Source: Pseudomonas brassicacearum subsp. brassicacearum (GTDB lineage: Bacteria > Pseudomonadota > Gammaproteobacteria > Pseudomonadales > Pseudomonadaceae). Taken from it: a stretch of 64,000 nt of DNA. The notes under the pieces are model-generated. The model was not told the origin of the DNA. It made no database searches and was given only the letters and a program-made list of their open reading frames with translations. This document shows positions 54,802-64,000 of the stretch, piece after piece (positions within the stretch are counted from its first letter, which is position 1; each line of letters starts with the position of its first letter). Made by a program: the position numbers and the translations under genes. The DNA lies in contig NZ_VZPJ01000005.1 in NCBI RefSeq assembly GCF_008801605.1, positions 62,001-126,000 on the forward strand, given 5' to 3'.

Positions 54802-56379
54802 TCATTCCCACTCAATCGTCGCCGGCGGCTTGCTCGACACGTCATACGTCACGCGCGAGATACCTTCGATTTCATTGATGATGCGCCCGGAAACGGTTTC
54901 CAGCAGCTCGTACGGCAGGTGTGCCCAGCGCGCGGTCATGAAGTCGATGGTTTCCACGGCACGCAGGGCCACGACCCAGGCGTAACGACGGCCATCGCCG
55001 ACCACGCCCACCGATTTCACTGGCTGGAACACCACGAACGCCTGGCTGACCTTGTGGTACCAGTCGGCCTTGCGCAGTTCTTCGATGAAGATGTGGTCGG
55101 CGCGACGCAGCAGGTCGGCGTATTCCTTCTTCACTTCACCGAGGATCCGCACGCCCAGGCCCGGGCCCGGGAATGGGTGACGGTAGACCATGTCGTACGG
55201 CAGGCCCAGCTCCAGGCCGAGGCGACGCACTTCGTCCTTGAACAGTTCGCGCAGCGGCTCGACCAGCTTGAGGTTCATCTCTTCCGGCAGGCCACCGACG
55301 TTGTGGTGGGACTTGATCACGTGGGCCTTGCCGCTCTTGGCGCCGGCCGACTCGATCACGTCGGGGTAGATGGTGCCCTGGGCCAGGTACTTGATGTTGT
55401 CCAGCTTGTTGGACTGGGCATCGAACACGTCGATGAAGGTGCGGCCGATGATCTTGCGCTTCTTCTCCGGGTCGGACTCGCCGGCCAGGTTGTTCAGGAA
55501 CTGCTCTTCGGCGTTGGCGCGGATCACTTTGACGCCCATGTTCTCGGCGAACATGGCCATCACTTGCTCGCCTTCGTGCAGGCGCAGCAGGCCGTTGTCG
55601 ACGAAGACGCAGGTCAGTTGGTCGCCAATGGCCTTGTGCAGCAGCGCGGCAACCACCGAGGAATCGACACCGCCAGACAGGCCCAGCAGCACGTTGTCGG
55701 TGCCAACCTGGGCGCGCACCTGGGCGATGGCATCTTCAGCGATTTTCGACGGGGTCCACAGGGCTTCGCACTCGCAGATGTCGAGGATGAAGCGCGACAA
55801 GATGCGGCCGCCCTGCTTGGTGTGGGTCACTTCAGGGTGGAACTGCACGCCGTAGTAACGGCGATCATCGTTGAACATGCCGGCAATCGGGCAGCTCGGG
55901 GTGCTGGCCAGGATGTGGAAGTCTTCCGGCATCCTGGTGACCTTGTCACCGTGGCTCATCCACACGTCCAGGCCGAACAGGCCGTCGGCGTCGACGTGGT
56001 CCTCGATGCCGTCCAGCAGGCGGCTCTTGCCGACTACGTCAACGCGGGCATAACCGAACTCACGCAGGTCCGAACCTTCGACCTTGCCGCCCAGCTGTTC
56101 AGCCATGGTCTGCATGCCGTAGCAGATACCGAAGACGGGCACGCCCAGGTCGAACACGGCTTGCGGGCAGCGCGGGCTGTCGGCTTCGTGCACGGACTCG
56201 GGGCCGCCGGCGAGGATGACGCCTTTAGGCGCGAATTCGCGAATCGCTTCATCATCCATGTCGAACGGATGCAATTCGCAGTACACACCGATTTCACGCA
56301 CGCGGCGGGCGATCAGCTGGGTGTACTGGGAACCGAAGTCGAGGATCAGGATGCGGTGAGCGTGAATGTCGAGGGCCAT
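54802..56379 (-). CDS. guaA: GMP synthase (glutamine-hydrolysing)
   Basis: A 525-residue enzyme, the E. coli length. The N-terminal class I amidotransferase has Cys86 (VFGICYGMQ) and a His/Glu pair in QFHPEVTH. The ATP-pyrophosphatase domain has [15 protein letters not shown]. The dimerisation domain ends [19 protein letters not shown]. It converts XMP to GMP. It follows guaB by 79 bases on the same strand. The 3' end, at the left here, is the border to an accessory patch. Confidence 0.98.
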   Translation of the reverse strand: MALDIHAHRILILDFGSQYTQLIARRVREIGVYCELHPFDMDDEAIREFAPKGVILAGGPESVHEADSPRCPQAVFDLGVPVFGICYGMQTMAEQLGGKVEGSDLREFGYARVDVVGKSRLLDGIEDHVDADGLFGLDVWMSHGDKVTRMPEDFHILASTPSCPIAGMFNDDRRYYGVQFHPEVTHTKQGGRILSRFILDICECEALWTPSKIAEDAIAQVRAQVGTDNVLLGLSGGVDSSVVAALLHKAIGDQLTCVFVDNGLLRLHEGEQVMAMFAENMGVKVIRANAEEQFLNNLAGESDPEKKRKIIGRTFIDVFDAQSNKLDNIKYLAQGTIYPDVIESAGAKSGKAHVIKSHHNVGGLPEEMNLKLVEPLRELFKDEVRRLGLELGLPYDMVYRHPFPGPGLGVRILGEVKKEYADLLRRADHIFIEELRKADWYHKVSQAFVVFQPVKSVGVVGDGRRYAWVVALRAVETIDFMTARWAHLPYELLETVSGRIINEIEGISRVTYDVSSKPPATIEWE

Positions 56380-56458
56380 GACTCATTCTCATGTAGTGAA
56401 TCAGAAACAACTCGGGGCTGAATGAACAGCCCCGGTGATTAACGTTTTGCTGGAAGCC

Positions 56459-58006
<1,548 letters not shown>

Positions 58007-58065
58007 CTATTATTGCCGGGCTGATTGACGGGCTAAATCACTGCCCTACTGCCAGCACATTCCCT

Positions 58066-58152
58066 GTGGGAGCGAGCTTGCTCGCGATGGCGGCGTATCA
58101 GTCAACACCGCACCAACTGACCCGACGCCATCGCGAGCAAGCTCGCTCCCAC
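58066..58152. repeat. REP/BIME inverted repeat
   Basis: Facing half-sites with GCGAGCTTGCTCGC core, about 45 bases apart, between guaB and the next gene. Confidence 0.9.
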
Positions 58153-58170
58153 ACTCGCTCATCGGTGTCC

Positions 58171-58719
58171 TTACAACTCCACCTTCACCCAACTCACCGG
58201 CTGATCGAGCCAATCGGCGAACTCATCGAGAAAGTCCTGCTTGAACCCCGCCTCCAGCCAGTTGTTGAAGATGAACCCCAGGTTGGAAAAGCCGCAGGGC
58301 TGCAGGAACAGGAAGCCGTTGATGTCGTCTTCATGACCGCATTCGGGGCAAGTGAAGTTGTCGGTGCGCGCCGGCATCCAGTCTTCGAGGCTTTCGAACA
58401 GCGCTTCGCCGACTTCCTTGCGGCACTCGGCGCAACCGGCTTCTTCGAGAAAGCCCTTGGCCGGTGTATAGATGCAGCGCTTGGTGATGATCTCCAGGCC
58501 ATTGATCGCTTCACCGAACGGCAAGGCTTCGGGATGCAGGACCACCTCGCGGGCTCCGGGGGCGATGGCGTGGGCCATGCGATTGCCGGTGCGCCCGCAG
58601 GTGGTCAGTTGTTCTTCGACGATATTCTTGCGCACCAGCCAGCGCACGATCGCCCGGGCCCGAGGCTCGTGGACCGGCAGGGTGGAAATTTTCGGAACGA
58701 TGATGCTTTGCGAGTTCAT
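58171..58719 (-). CDS. Conserved protein with a four-cysteine (zinc-ribbon-like) site
   Basis: A 182-residue protein starting MNSQSIIVPKISTLPVHEP. Two CxxC pairs at Cys96/Cys99 (GCAEC) and Cys124/Cys127 (TCPEC), 24 residues apart, suggest zinc binding. The rest has no domain I can name. Database entries for similar Pseudomonas proteins are often labelled sugar ABC transporter ATPase, but there is no Walker motif here and that label should not be trusted. It is 70 bases after the sulfite-exporter gene on the same strand. Confidence 0.65.
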   Translation of the reverse strand: MNSQSIIVPKISTLPVHEPRARAIVRWLVRKNIVEEQLTTCGRTGNRMAHAIAPGAREVVLHPEALPFGEAINGLEIITKRCIYTPAKGFLEEAGCAECRKEVGEALFESLEDWMPARTDNFTCPECGHEDDINGFLFLQPCGFSNLGFIFNNWLEAGFKQDFLDEFADWLDQPVSWVKVEL

Positions 58720-58789
58720 GGCGAGGCCTGGCTGTTTCCCTGGCAGGGTCTGATCAAAGGCCGGCAGCTTAATCCCTGGCGGGGCCAGG

Positions 58790-59557
58790 TCAAGCACTCA
58801 GGTAGCGCCCGATCAACGCGAGGCCGCTGGCAAGCACCAGCCAGGTGACCAGCCGCACGAATGCCTCTCGCGACATCTTCATGGTCAAGCGACGCCCTAC
58901 CCACAACCCCAGCGCCATGGCCGGCAACAAACACAGCGCCAGTACCAACAAGGGTAGCTCGGCATAGACCCCGGCCACGATAAACAGACTCAGGCGCACC
59001 ACGGTGCTGCAACTGATCAGGGCACTTTGCGTGGCTCGGGCCGGGTCCTTGGGCAAGCGACTGTTCAGGTAGATGGCATATAAAAAGCCGCCACTGCCAA
59101 ACAACGCGCCGAACATCCCGCCCACCGTGCCCATCGGAACCGCCCACAGCGATGACAACTGCGTCGGCCGGGTCTTGATCAGCAGGCTGTAGATCGCATA
59201 GCAACTGATGAACACCCCCATCAGCAGCAACAACAGGTCGGACTTGAGGTTGAGCAGGAAAATCACCCCGAGGGTGCAGCCCAGCGCCATGCACGGCAAC
59301 AACCGCAGCAGCTCCGGCCGGGACACGTCCCGACGCGACGGCAGCAAGTTGCCGAAGGCCGCGACAAAATCCAGCAAGACCAGCAGCGGGACGATTTTCG
59401 ACAGGGGCATGAACAGCAGCAGAATGGGCGCGGCCACCAGCGCTGTGCCGAACCCGGCGATACCGAAGACGATATAGGCCAGGGCAATGGCCGAGCCGAT
59501 CACCAGCCATTGCGTGGGGGCAAATGCCCATTGGCCCAACCATGGGAGAAGACTCAT
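58790..59557 (-). CDS. TauE/SafE family membrane exporter
   Basis: A 255-residue inner-membrane protein with about eight hydrophobic segments in two halves. Family repeats are AYIVFGIAGFGTALVAAPIL and MFGALFGSGGFLYAIYL. Members export sulfite, sulfoacetate and other organic anions; the substrate is not evident. The ATG at 59555-59557 follows AAGGAAG with good spacing; an upstream extension to 59665 would run through a REP and is rejected. Confidence 0.85.
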   Translation of the reverse strand: MSLLPWLGQWAFAPTQWLVIGSAIALAYIVFGIAGFGTALVAAPILLLFMPLSKIVPLLVLLDFVAAFGNLLPSRRDVSRPELLRLLPCMALGCTLGVIFLLNLKSDLLLLLMGVFISCYAIYSLLIKTRPTQLSSLWAVPMGTVGGMFGALFGSGGFLYAIYLNSRLPKDPARATQSALISCSTVVRLSLFIVAGVYAELPLLVLALCLLPAMALGLWVGRRLTMKMSREAFVRLVTWLVLASGLALIGRYLSA

Positions 59558-59642
59558 CCGGCACTTCCTTGATGGCGAAAGCGGCGACTTTAGCCAGATG
59601 CGGGGGGTTACTTCCAGCATTTGTGGTGATTGGCCTATCGCT

Positions 59643-59719
59643 ATCGCGAGCAAGCTCGCTCCCACATTCGATCTTCAGTGCGACATAGATCTCCTGTGGG
59701 AGCGAGCTTGCTCGCGATG
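59643..59719. repeat. BIME (tail-to-tail REP pair), copy 1
   Basis: GCGAGCAAGCTCGCTCCCAC and its inverse flank a 30-base spacer that contains ATCTTCAGTGCGACATAG. An almost identical element, including the spacer, is at 62008-62084. Confidence 0.9.
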
Positions 59720-59777
59720 CAGGCAACCCGGTCTAATTGTCTGCACACCATCGGCGAATCCCCTTATCATGCCGCCC

Positions 59778-61157
59778 ATGATTAAAGATCCCTTTGCCCG
59801 ACTGGGCCTGGACCGCGAGGTCCTGACTGTCAGCCAGCTCAACGGCCGTGCGCGGGTGTTGCTTGAAGACGTGTTCAGCAACATCTGGGTCGAGGGCGAA
59901 ATCTCCAACCTCGCCCGTCCGGCCTCCGGCCATGTGTACTTCACCCTCAAGGACAGTGGCGCCCAGGTGCGTTGTGCGCTGTTCCGGCAGAATGCCGCGC
60001 GGGTGCGCCAGGCCTTGAAAGACGGGCTGGCGGTGAAAGTGCGCGGCAAGGTCTCGCTGTTCGAAGGCCGTGGCGACTATCAACTGATCCTCGACACCGT
60101 CGAGCCGGCCGGCGATGGCGCACTGCGCCTGGCCTTCGATGCCTTGAAGGAAAAGCTCAGCGCCGAAGGCCTGTTCAGCGCCGAACGCAAGGTGCCGTTG
60201 CCGGCCCATCCGCAACGCATCGGTATTATCAGTTCACCCACGGGCGCGGTGATCCGCGACATCATCAGCGTGTTCCGTCGCCGCGCGCCGCAGATTGCCC
60301 TGACCCTGATTCCCACTGCCGTGCAAGGCCGCGAAGCCACCGCACAAATCGTCCGCGCCCTGAAGCTGGCCGACGCCCGTGGTTTCGATGCGCTGATCCT
60401 GGCCCGGGGCGGCGGTTCGCTGGAAGACTTGTGGTGCTTCAACGAAGAAGCCGTGGCCCGGGCGGTGGATGCCTGCGTCACGCCGATCGTCAGCGCCGTA
60501 GGCCATGAGACCGACGTGTCCATCAGCGATTTCGTCGCCGACGTACGCGCCCCGACCCCGTCCGCCGCCGCCGAACTGCTGGCCCCGGATGCCGGCGACC
60601 TGGTGCGTCGGGTCGAAAGCCTGCATCGCCGGCTGGTGATGCGCATGCGTGACCGGCTGATGCGCGATCAACTGCGTCTCGAAGGCCTCACCCGACGCCT
60701 GCGTCACCCCGGCGAACGCCTGCGCCAGCAAGCCCAGCGCCTCGACGACCTGGACATGCGCATGCGCCGGGCGTTCGAGCGCAGCCTCAATACCCGCCGC
60801 GAACGCCTGATCCGCCTGGAAACCCGCCTGGCCGGGCAACATCCGGGCCGGCAACTGGCCTTGCTGCGCCAGCGCCTGGACAGCCTGGCCGAACGCCTGC
60901 CCCGGGCCATGCGCGAAGGTCTGAAAAACCGCCGCGTGCAATTGCACAACCAGATGCAGACGCTGCACATTGTCAGCCCCCTGGCGACCCTCGGCCGCGG
61001 CTACAGCATTTTGCTCGACGAACGCGGCCAGGCGATCCGCAGTGCCGGGCAAACCCAGACCGGCCAGCGCCTGACCGCCAAGCTCGGCGAAGGCGAATTG
61101 CTGGTACGGGTCGAAGACAATCACCTGACGCCGGTCACCCTTTCTTTACTGGATTGA
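59778..61157 (+). CDS. xseA: Exodeoxyribonuclease VII large subunit
   Basis: A 459-residue protein. It has an N-terminal OB fold (about 15-110, LTVSQLNGRARVLLEDVF and WVEGEISNLARPASGHVYF), the catalytic domain with RIGIISSPTGAVIRDI, ARGGGSLEDLWCFNEE and HETDVSISDFVAD, and a long coiled-coil (about 275-400, rich in Arg and Leu) that binds XseB subunits. It degrades single-stranded DNA to short oligonucleotides. The ATG at 59778 is chosen over 59769 because it gives the conserved N-terminus DPFARLGLDREVL. Confidence 0.95.
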   Translation: MIKDPFARLGLDREVLTVSQLNGRARVLLEDVFSNIWVEGEISNLARPASGHVYFTLKDSGAQVRCALFRQNAARVRQALKDGLAVKVRGKVSLFEGRGDYQLILDTVEPAGDGALRLAFDALKEKLSAEGLFSAERKVPLPAHPQRIGIISSPTGAVIRDIISVFRRRAPQIALTLIPTAVQGREATAQIVRALKLADARGFDALILARGGGSLEDLWCFNEEAVARAVDACVTPIVSAVGHETDVSISDFVADVRAPTPSAAAELLAPDAGDLVRRVESLHRRLVMRMRDRLMRDQLRLEGLTRRLRHPGERLRQQAQRLDDLDMRMRRAFERSLNTRRERLIRLETRLAGQHPGRQLALLRQRLDSLAERLPRAMREGLKNRRVQLHNQMQTLHIVSPLATLGRGYSILLDERGQAIRSAGQTQTGQRLTAKLGEGELLVRVEDNHLTPVTLSLLD

Positions 61158-61160
61158 TTC

Positions 61161-61982
61161 ATGCCGCGATATCTCGCCCCCTTGCTCTTGCTGTGCCTGA
61201 CCTTCAACGCCCACGCCGACAGTTACATTACCCGCCTGCTGAACAAACCAGTGCCCGGCGGCGTGGCCGTGGTAGACCTGGGCAGCGCCGCCAAGGCACC
61301 GAAAGCCAGTTACCAGGGCAAGCCGGTGCTGGTGGTCAAGGAACAGGACAACTGGCTGGCGATTGTCGGCATCCCGCTGACGGTCCAGCCCGGCACGCAG
61401 CAGATCAGCAGTGGCGGCGGCACCCAGCCGTTCGTGGTCGGCTACAAGAAGTACCCCGAGCAACACATCACCCTGAAGAATAAGCGCCAGGTCAACCCGA
61501 ACCCGGCGGACCTCAAGCGCATCGACGCCGAGCTGACGGTGCAACTGAAGGCTTATCGCAGCTTCAGCCCGAACATCCCCAGCAACCTGCTGCTGGACAA
61601 ACCGGTCGACGGCCCGCTGTCGAGCAAGTTCGGCGTGCGCCGCTTCTTCAACGGCGAAGAGCGCAACCCCCACGCCGGCCTGGACTTCGCCGTGCCCGCC
61701 GGCACGCCGATCAAGACCCCGGCCGCCGGCAAGGTGATCCTCACCGGCAACTACTTCTTCAATGGCAACACCGTGTTCGTCGACCATGGCCAGGGCTTCA
61801 TCAGCATGTTCTGCCACATGTCGAAGATCGACGTGAAGGTCGGCCAGCAACTGGCCCGGGGCACCGTGGTGGGCAAGGTCGGCGCCACCGGCCGCGCGAC
61901 GGGGCCGCACATGCACTGGAACATCAGCCTGAACGATGCGCGGGTGGATCCGGCGATTTTTATCGGAGCTTTCCAACCCTGA
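61161..61982 (+). CDS. Periplasmic M23 (LytM-type) metallopeptidase
   Basis: A 273-residue exported protein. The signal peptide ends near AHA-DS (residue 19). An N-terminal all-beta domain follows, then the M23 domain from about residue 155. The zinc site is complete: NPHAGLDFAVPAG (His and Asp) and GPHMHWNISL (His-x-His). It most likely cuts peptidoglycan cross-links in the periplasm or on the outside. It lies three bases after xseA, so is probably co-transcribed, although the functions differ. Confidence 0.9.
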   Translation: MPRYLAPLLLLCLTFNAHADSYITRLLNKPVPGGVAVVDLGSAAKAPKASYQGKPVLVVKEQDNWLAIVGIPLTVQPGTQQISSGGGTQPFVVGYKKYPEQHITLKNKRQVNPNPADLKRIDAELTVQLKAYRSFSPNIPSNLLLDKPVDGPLSSKFGVRRFFNGEERNPHAGLDFAVPAGTPIKTPAAGKVILTGNYFFNGNTVFVDHGQGFISMFCHMSKIDVKVGQQLARGTVVGKVGATGRATGPHMHWNISLNDARVDPAIFIGAFQP

Positions 61983-62007
61983 ATGGGATGGTGGGGCTAC
62001 TGGCCTC

Positions 62008-62084
62008 ATCGCGAGCAAGCTCGCTCCCACATTTGATCTTCAGTGCGACATAGATCTCCTGTGGGAGCGAGCTTGCTCGCGATG
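62008..62084. repeat. BIME (tail-to-tail REP pair), copy 2
   Basis: Same 77-base element as 59643-59719, with one mismatch in the spacer (ACATTTG for ACATTCG) and the same orientation. Confidence 0.9.
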
Positions 62085-62225
62085 ACGGCAGCCGCATCAC
62101 CCCCTCCTTTGAATTGCCAAGCTCAAAACATCGACGCAATTTCTGACATCCGTACCTGATACATGCGCGATTAAATCTCGCAAACCCGCCTAAAAGCAGA
62201 ACTTATCTCAATTTTTTCCGACTGC

Positions 62226-62254
62226 TTGCGATCCTCTCCTCACGCGGTTAGGGT
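62226..62254 (+). promoter_or_regulatory. Candidate promoter for the leuA leader
   Basis: -35 TTGCGA (62226-62231), 17-base spacer and -10 TAGGGT (62249-62254). The predicted start falls at about 62261, at or just before the leader ATG, so the leader might be nearly leaderless; an upstream promoter is also possible. Confidence 0.4.
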
Positions 62255-62261
62255 TGAAGGC

Positions 62262-62339
62262 ATGAAAACCTCTCACACCCTCATTCAGCTTCGCCAGCAC
62301 CGCAGCCTGTGCCTCGTCAGCGCACGACTGCCGGGCTGA
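62262..62339 (+). CDS. Putative leu leader peptide, 25 codons
   Basis: ATG at 62262 after GAAGG; the peptide begins MKTSHTLIQLRQHRSLCL and contains five Leu, one Ile and one Val among 25 residues. It ends at TGA 62337-62339, within a run of inverted repeats, 89 bases before the leuA ATG. The size, place and Leu content fit attenuation of leuA by leucine supply. However, the Leu codons are not consecutive and no T-tract terminator is seen, so the control mode is uncertain. Confidence 0.5.
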   Translation: MKTSHTLIQLRQHRSLCLVSARLPG

Positions 62340-62428
62340 ATCGCGGCACCTCGTCCCGGCTGTGAAGCCACCCCCATCGAACCACCGGCAGGCCGCCTCT
62401 TTCCGGCCACGACAATAAGGATTTCCCC

Positions 62429-64000
62429 ATGAGCATGCTCAAAGACCCGTCTTCCAAATACCGTGCTTTCCCGACGATCAACCTGCCGGACCGCACCTGG
62501 CCGTCGAAGACCATCACCGCCGCGCCGATCTGGTGCAGCTCCGACCTGCGTGACGGCAACCAGTCGCTGATCGAGCCGATGGACGCGGTCAAGAAGCTGC
62601 GCTTCTGGAAAACCCTCGTCGCGGTGGGCGTGAAGGAAATCGAAGCTTCGTTCCCAGCCGCTTCGCAGACCGACTTCGACTTCGTGCGCACCCTCATCGA
62701 AGAAGGCCACATCCCGGACGACACCACCATCCAGGTGCTGACCCAGGCCCGTGAAGACCTGATCGCCCGTACGTTCGAATCCCTGCGCGGCGCGAAAAAG
62801 GCCATCGTTCACCTGTACAACGCCACCTGCCCGTCGTTCCGCCGCATCGTGTTCAACCAGGACAAGGAAGGCGTGAAGGAAATCGCGGTGAACGCGGCCA
62901 AGCTGTTCGTCAAATACGCCGCGCAGCAACCGGAAACCCAATGGCAGTTCGAATACTCGCCAGAGACTTTCAGCGCCACTGAGCTGGAGTTCGCCAAGGA
63001 AGTCTGCGACGCGGTGATCGAAGTCTGGAATCCGACGCCAGAGCGCAAGGTGATCCTCAACCTGCCCGCTACCGTGGAAGTCGCCACGCCGAACATCTAC
63101 GCCGACCAGATCGAGTGGTTCCACCGCAACATCACCCGTCGTGACAGCGTGCTGATCAGCCTGCACACCCACAACGACCGTGGCACCGGCGTAGCCGCTA
63201 CCGAGCTGGGCCTGATGGCCGGCGCCGACCGTGTCGAAGGCTGCCTGTTCGGCAACGGCGAACGCACCGGTAACGTCGACCTGGTGACCGTGGCGCTGAA
63301 CCTCTACACCCAGGGTATCAACCCTGAGCTGGACTTCTCCGACATCGACGGCGTGCGCAAAGTGGTCGAGGAATGCAACCAGATCCCGGTACACCCGCGT
63401 CATCCGTACGTTGGCGACCTGGTCCACACCGCGTTCTCCGGCTCGCACCAGGACGCCATCCGCAAGGGCTTCGCCCAGCAGAAATCGGACGGTCTGTGGG
63501 AAGTGCCTTACCTGCCGATCGACCCGGCCGACATTGGCCGCAGCTACGAGGCGGTGATTCGCGTCAATAGTCAGTCGGGCAAGGGCGGCATCGCCTACCT
63601 GCTGGAACAGGAATACGGCATCAGCCTGCCGCGTCGCATGCAGATCGAGTTCAGCCAGGTAGTACAGCGCGAAACCGATCGCCTGGGCCTGGAAATGACT
63701 GCCCAGCAGATCCACGCCCTGCTGCAGCGTGAATACCTGCAAGCCAACACCCCGTACGCGCTGGTCAGCCATCGCCTGCAGGAAGAAAACGGCAACAGCG
63801 CCGTGGAAGTGGAAGTGGCGAGCAAGGGCCAGGGCGAGACCAACCTGCACTGGCGCGGCAAGGGCAACGGCGCGCTGGAAGCCCTGGTGGCCGGCCTGCC
63901 AATTCCGGTGGAGATCATGGACTACAACGAACACGCCATCGGCGCCGGCACCAATGCCAAGGCGGCGGCGTACATCGAACTGCGGGTCAACGGCGAGCGT
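62429..64000 (+). CDS. leuA: 2-isopropylmalate synthase, partial (3' end outside window)
   Basis: The first 524 codons are present and the frame is open to the right edge; the long LeuA class is about 555-560 residues, so about 35 remain outside. The catalytic barrel has [13 protein letters not shown] (metal-binding Asp and catalytic Arg) and [14 protein letters not shown] (metal-binding His pair). The C-terminal allosteric domain for leucine feedback begins around residue 430. It condenses acetyl-CoA with 2-ketoisovalerate, the first step of leucine synthesis. AAGGA lies eight bases before the ATG at 62429. Confidence 0.97.
   Translation, partial: MSMLKDPSSKYRAFPTINLPDRTWPSKTITAAPIWCSSDLRDGNQSLIEPMDAVKKLRFWKTLVAVGVKEIEASFPAASQTDFDFVRTLIEEGHIPDDTTIQVLTQAREDLIARTFESLRGAKKAIVHLYNATCPSFRRIVFNQDKEGVKEIAVNAAKLFVKYAAQQPETQWQFEYSPETFSATELEFAKEVCDAVIEVWNPTPERKVILNLPATVEVATPNIYADQIEWFHRNITRRDSVLISLHTHNDRGTGVAATELGLMAGADRVEGCLFGNGERTGNVDLVTVALNLYTQGINPELDFSDIDGVRKVVEECNQIPVHPRHPYVGDLVHTAFSGSHQDAIRKGFAQQKSDGLWEVPYLPIDPADIGRSYEAVIRVNSQSGKGGIAYLLEQEYGISLPRRMQIEFSQVVQRETDRLGLEMTAQQIHALLQREYLQANTPYALVSHRLQEENGNSAVEVEVASKGQGETNLHWRGKGNGALEALVAGLPIPVEIMDYNEHAIGAGTNAKAAAYIELRVNGER

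Larger units (their letters stand above)
61983..62428. other. Regulatory region before leuA
   Basis: No ordinary gene lies here. From left to right: a BIME (62008-62084), an AT-rich stretch (about 62140-62220), a candidate promoter (62226-62254), a leucine-rich 25-codon leader ORF (62262-62339) and GC-rich inverted repeats (GCCGGG 62330-62335 with CCCGGC 62355-62360; GGCCG 62391-62395 with CGGCC 62404-62408). Confidence 0.6.

Noticed and set aside
54769..56421. A 550-codon plus-strand frame across guaA
   Set aside because: Antisense to guaA, whose motifs are complete; similar shadows lie over guaB, treP and leuA.
58171..58719. Sugar ABC transporter ATPase label for the four-cysteine protein
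   Set aside because: There is no Walker A, Walker B or signature motif; only two CxxC pairs are visible.

Overview
The window is about 64 kb of GC-rich bacterial chromosome that reads as the Pseudomonas fluorescens group. The evidence is the gene families, the conserved gene orders (rpsP-rimM-trmD-rplS, xerD-dsbC-hom-thrC, ffh/ypjD/corB, guaB-guaA, cmoA-cmoB) and more than a dozen REP/BIME repeats with the usual Pseudomonas half-sites (GTGGGAGCGAGCTTGCTCGC and its inverse). Species and strain cannot be read from the sequence alone. Most of the window is core genome; there are no rRNA genes, no tRNA genes that I could find, no complete insertion sequence and no CRISPR array.

Layout. 1-2.3 kb: 5' part of a chemoreceptor gene, a YebE/DUF533 protein and a LysR regulator. 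2.5-9.7 kb: a YdcSTUV-type polyamine ABC transporter flanked by two paralogous aminobutyraldehyde-type dehydrogenases. 9.8-10.4 kb: a ribbon-helix-helix/ParE toxin-antitoxin pair with a promoter that overlaps a palindromic operator. 10.5-18.7 kb: opgD (periplasmic glucans), an old-yellow-enzyme reductase, recJ, yaeQ, a class III CoA-transferase and a DUF3509 gene. 18.8-25.7 kb: a BvgS-like sensor that lacks a kinase domain, then thrC, hom, dsbC, xerD and rplS. 25.7-31.2 kb: trmD, rimM, rpsP, ffh and the divergent ypjD-corB pair. 31.5-36.7 kb: an MHS-family transporter, a second-type Lon protease, a chagasin-like cysteine-peptidase inhibitor and a YhhN protein. 36.8-42.7 kb: cmoAB, tadA, a multicopper oxidase, an AraC regulator, a PEBP protein and a small membrane protein. 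42.8-44.8 kb: an unassigned TPR protein. 45.0-53.4 kb: a complete trehalose phosphotransferase operon (treP, treC, a LamB-type porin, a fused EIIA-HPr-EI, a stand-alone EIIB-like protein) with divergent treR. 53.4-54.8 kb: an accessory patch beside the 3' end of guaA. 54.8-64 kb: guaA, guaB, a zinc-ribbon-like protein, a TauE/SafE exporter, xseA, an M23 peptidase and leuA, which runs off the right edge.

How the parts work together. The trehalose operon supplies outer-membrane entry, PEP-dependent phosphorylation and hydrolysis of trehalose-6-phosphate; paired palindromes in the treP-treR gap sit inside the treP promoter and are the likely TreR operators. The polyamine cluster joins uptake to oxidation of the aminoaldehyde made from putrescine. 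The most unusual items are: a candidate toxin-antitoxin pair beside guaA that one frameshift appears to have joined into one reading frame; a leucine-rich 25-codon leader ORF before leuA; a stand-alone EIIB-like protein whose phospho-cysteine position is alanine; a BvgS-type receptor without a kinase; and two nearly identical 77-bp BIMEs flanking xseA and its neighbour. All functions are inferred from sequence features and family knowledge; no searches were run.
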